Source: Streptomyces sp. NBC_00708 (lineage in GTDB: Bacteria; Actinomycetota; Actinomycetes; Streptomycetales; Streptomycetaceae). From it: DNA of 64,000 bases. A program made the translations under genes and the position numbers. The notes beneath the pieces were generated by a model that did no database searches, had not been told where the DNA came from, and saw only the letters and a program-made list of their open reading frames with translations. The stretch spans positions 3,286,001-3,350,000 of the forward strand of contig CP108997.1 of assembly GCA_036226585.1 (NCBI GenBank), given 5' to 3'. Within the stretch, counting starts at the first letter, position 1; every line of letters begins with the position of its first letter. Shown piece after piece: positions 61,965 through 64,000 of the stretch.

Positions 61965-63068
61965 TCACAGCTCCACGACGTCCGCCACCGCGCAGGCCAC
62001 GTTGTCGGGGGCGCCGGCCGCCTCCGCGAGGGCGATCAGCCCGCGCACGGCGGTGCCGGGCCCGTCCGCCCCGGCCAGCACCCGCGCCAGATCGCCGCCG
62101 TCGACGACCGCCGAGAGCCCGTCCGAGCAGAGCAGATAGCGGTCACCGGGCAGGGCGTCCCGGACGGCCAGATCGGGCCCCGAACCCTGCGGGCCGACAG
62201 CGGACAGCACCTTGAGGAGCATCGCCCGCTGCGGGTGCGAGAACGCCTCCTCCTCCGTCAGCGAACCGTCGTCGATCATCGACTGGACCAGGCTGTGGTC
62301 GTGCGTGATCCGGAACAGCTCGCCCCCGCGCAGCAGATACGCCCGCGAGTCCCCGATGTGCACCAGGCCCAGCTGGGAGCCGGTCCACATCATCGCCGTC
62401 AGCGTTGTGCCGGACTCCTCCGGCGCCGCGCTCCCCGCGACCGCGTCCCGTACCGCGTGCGCGGCCCGCTCCGCCGCGTCGTGCAGGCTGTTCAGCAGCT
62501 CCGCCGCCGGCACCGCGCCCGGCGCCAGGGGCTTCAGGGCCTCGATCGCCGCCGTACTGGCCCCCGCGCCGCCCGCGCCGAACCCGTCGGCGACCGCGAG
62601 CAGCCGGGCACCGGCGTACACCGCGTCCTGGTTGGTCTCCCGCACCGCTCCCGTGTCGGTGCCGGCCGCGTAGCGGATTCCGAGTGTGCCCACCGATGTC
62701 ATGACGTCCTCCGTCGACAGCTGGTCGATGAGGAAGGCCGCGAGGTCACGGCGGGCCGCCGTCTCCGCCTCGACGCGCGCCCAGTACGCCCGGATCGCCG
62801 CGGCGGCCGCGCCGGGTTCCAGCGCGATCACCTCCCTGATCCGGGCGAGCGGCATCCCGATCCGGCGGAGCCAGGCCACCAGCCGGGCCGCCCGCACCTG
62901 CGCCGGGTCGTAGTACCGGTAGCCGTTCACCGGGTCGACCAGGGCCGGCGGGAGCAGACCGAGCTCGTCGTAGCGGCGCAGCGCCTTGGCGGACAACCGG
63001 GACAGCCGGGCGAACGCCCCGATCGTCACCAGTGCCGCGCCGGGACCCTGCCCGTCGTCCGTCGTCAC
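61965..63068 (-). CDS. MerR DNA-binding domain fused to a PP2C phosphatase
   Basis: A 367-residue protein. An N-terminal MerR HTH (IGAFARLSRLSAKALRRYDELGLLPPALVDPVNGYRYYDPAQ, about 15-60) and its helix are followed from about 145 by a complete PP2C domain: TDTGAVRETNQDAVY, AVADGFGA, VHIGDSRAYLLR, LLCSDGLSAVV and APDNVACAV contain every metal-binding Asp. It should be an active Ser/Thr phosphatase with a DNA-binding domain. The GTG at 63068 follows GAGGAGGAG; ATG 63083 is an alternative. It is transcribed alone. Confidence 0.85.
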   Translation of the reverse strand: MTTDDGQGPGAALVTIGAFARLSRLSAKALRRYDELGLLPPALVDPVNGYRYYDPAQVRAARLVAWLRRIGMPLARIREVIALEPGAAAAAIRAYWARVEAETAARRDLAAFLIDQLSTEDVMTSVGTLGIRYAAGTDTGAVRETNQDAVYAGARLLAVADGFGAGGAGASTAAIEALKPLAPGAVPAAELLNSLHDAAERAAHAVRDAVAGSAAPEESGTTLTAMMWTGSQLGLVHIGDSRAYLLRGGELFRITHDHSLVQSMIDDGSLTEEEAFSHPQRAMLLKVLSAVGPQGSGPDLAVRDALPGDRYLLCSDGLSAVVDGGDLARVLAGADGPGTAVRGLIALAEAAGAPDNVACAVADVVEL

Positions 63069-63175
63069 CGCGCTCCTCCTCATACCGGGCGGACTTCCCG
63101 CCCCGGCACACTCGATCCTTGGCCTTCCCCCATGGAGAAGGTCAAGGACCGGCGACGCGCGGGTGGGTGCGGGGG

Positions 63176-63574
63176 TCACTCCCGCGTGTAGAAGTAGTAG
63201 TACGCGGCGAGCAGTCCGCCGAGGCCGAGGATCAGGCCGAGCACCGACGCCGACAGGATGCTCGCGCCGGACAGGCTGTAGAGGAAGCCGATCGAACCGC
63301 CGGTCAGCACCCCGTACGCGGCGGCCCTCAGCTCGCGCGGCAGCCGGTTCTGGATGCGGCCGAGGCCGAAGCAGAGCACCGCGAGCACGGCGCCGGAGAC
63401 GAGGCCGAGGGCCAGCCTGGTGCCGGTGAGCACCCCGCCGCCGCGGACGATGGCGGTCGCGTAGCAGCCCATGATCACGCCCAGCGTGACCGGGATCGCC
63501 CAGCTGAGGACCGGGCGGTGCCGGGCGGGCATCGCGTGCCTCCCGCGTGCCGGCACCGAAGCGTGTGCGGCCAT
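63176..63574 (-). CDS. Small membrane protein
   Basis: A 132-residue protein with four hydrophobic segments (PVLSWAIPVTLGVIMGCYATA; LALGLVSGAVLAVLCFGL; AAYGVLTGGSIGFLY; ASVLGLILGLGGLLAAYYYFY). No family is recognised. GGAAGGAG lies 8 nt before the ATG. The last residues are YFYTRE. Confidence 0.65.
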   Translation of the reverse strand: MAAHASVPARGRHAMPARHRPVLSWAIPVTLGVIMGCYATAIVRGGGVLTGTRLALGLVSGAVLAVLCFGLGRIQNRLPRELRAAAYGVLTGGSIGFLYSLSGASILSASVLGLILGLGGLLAAYYYFYTRE

Positions 63575-63693
63575 GGCCGAGCTCCTTCCGTCACCCCCGC
63601 TTTCCCTCCAGAGCACACCTGGTCGCGCCTCCCGGCAACTCGGATGGCCCACGGCCCGGGGCGCGCCGCCGCCATCCGGGATTCCCTGGAGGG

Positions 63694-64000
63694 GTGCGGA
63701 CGTATCTCTCGGTGGCTCTCTCGGCGGCGCTGGTGGTGCTGCTGGCCGTCCTGGTGCCGCTGAGCGCGCTGTCCGCGTGGGTCGACCTGGAGATCGACGA
63801 CACGGACCGTTATGTGGCCGCCGTCGCCCCGCTCGCCGACGACCCCGCCGTGCAGAGCACCGTCGCCGACCTCATCACCGACAACGCGATGAAGCAGATC
63901 GACGTCGGACCGCTCCAGAGCACCGTGCGCGAATTCCTCCACCAGGCGGTGGGGTCGTTCACCACCACCGAGGCCTTCCAGGACGCCTGGACCGCCGCCA
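63694..64000 (+). CDS. Membrane protein, N-terminal part (3' end beyond window)
   Basis: From the GTG at 63694 the frame is open to the window edge (about 102 codons). A hydrophobic segment (VALSAALVVLLAVLVPLSALSAW) is followed by an extracytoplasmic domain DLEIDDTDRYVAAVAPLADDPAVQSTVADLITDNAMKQIDV typical of large Streptomyces integral membrane proteins of unknown function. The Shine-Dalgarno GGAGG is very close to the GTG; GTG 63712 is an alternative. Confidence 0.65.
   Translation, partial: MRTYLSVALSAALVVLLAVLVPLSALSAWVDLEIDDTDRYVAAVAPLADDPAVQSTVADLITDNAMKQIDVGPLQSTVREFLHQAVGSFTTTEAFQDAWTAA

Noticed and set aside
61854..63191. Open frame of 445 codons on the plus strand opposite the MerR-PP2C gene
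   Set aside because: The minus strand encodes a clear MerR-PP2C protein. The plus-strand product is Arg/Pro-rich without any family pattern.

Overview
The window is about 72% GC, uses GTG and occasional TTG starts, has many genes whose -10 box sits 6-8 nt before the start codon, and carries gene families typical of Streptomyces (DUF6243, SCO5918 family, Spo0M, paired CrcB/Fluc, the HTH-ImmA-MAB_1171c operon, GH11 xylanase B). It reads as an internal piece of a Streptomyces chromosome. No rRNA, tRNA, insertion sequence, prophage, CRISPR array or secondary-metabolite cluster was recognised.

Layout. 1-3.4 kb is a small accessory stretch: a DUF998 membrane protein cut by the window edge, an antitoxin/PIN-toxin pair whose toxin has lost its C-terminal catalytic part, a flavoprotein whose tail is frameshifted by a 4-bp duplication, a SUKH protein and a Cys/His-rich protein. 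3.4-7.6 kb is cold-shock module 1: csp, DEAD-box helicase, CBS-like protein, SCO5918-family protein, MerR-like HTH. 8-14 kb holds two acetyltransferases, a GPP34 protein, Spo0M, a TetR/SDR pair sharing an operator, and a glycosyltransferase. 14.2-18.3 kb holds a GH11 xylanase, an SMP-30 lactonase and a polytopic membrane protein. 18.4-24.2 kb holds amtB-glnK (Glu in the first twin-His position, no glnD) and an MMPL exporter/histidine kinase/response regulator operon. 24.2-27.1 kb holds an acetyltransferase, a peptidoglycan amidase and crcB-DUF190-crcB. 27.1-29.9 kb is cold-shock module 2, a rearranged second copy of module 1 on the minus strand. 30-34.2 kb holds a candidate small RNA, the HTH/ImmA/MAB_1171c/PAP2-like operon and an acetyltransferase. 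34.3-38.7 kb holds a PAS-GAF-PP2C phosphatase, an AraC/MFS pair and a peroxiredoxin.

38.7-42.7 kb and 48.1-59.4 kb are the most interesting parts. Each has a membrane OB-fold (NfeD/YqiJ-type) protein, then a flotillin, then a protein with a TrkA/RCK-type domain that controls or forms an ion pathway. The second adds a 1,628-residue AAA ATPase and is headed by a divergent PucR-type regulator. An 18-bp element matching at 16 of 18 positions lies upstream of both. The second operon also has five G5 tracts in its leader, a perfect 14-bp parS core before the flotillin gene, and a 21-bp perfect inverted repeat with a competing third copy before the ATPase gene. I infer a co-regulated membrane-microdomain/ion-homeostasis system with two arms.

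The rest holds a MarR regulator with a deazaflavin-type enzyme, an MFS exporter, a secreted lectin/DUF11 protein, an LLM monooxygenase/FMN reductase pair, a universal stress protein, a MerR-PP2C fusion and two membrane proteins, the last cut by the right edge. Locus tags and family names from other Streptomyces are from memory, not from a search.
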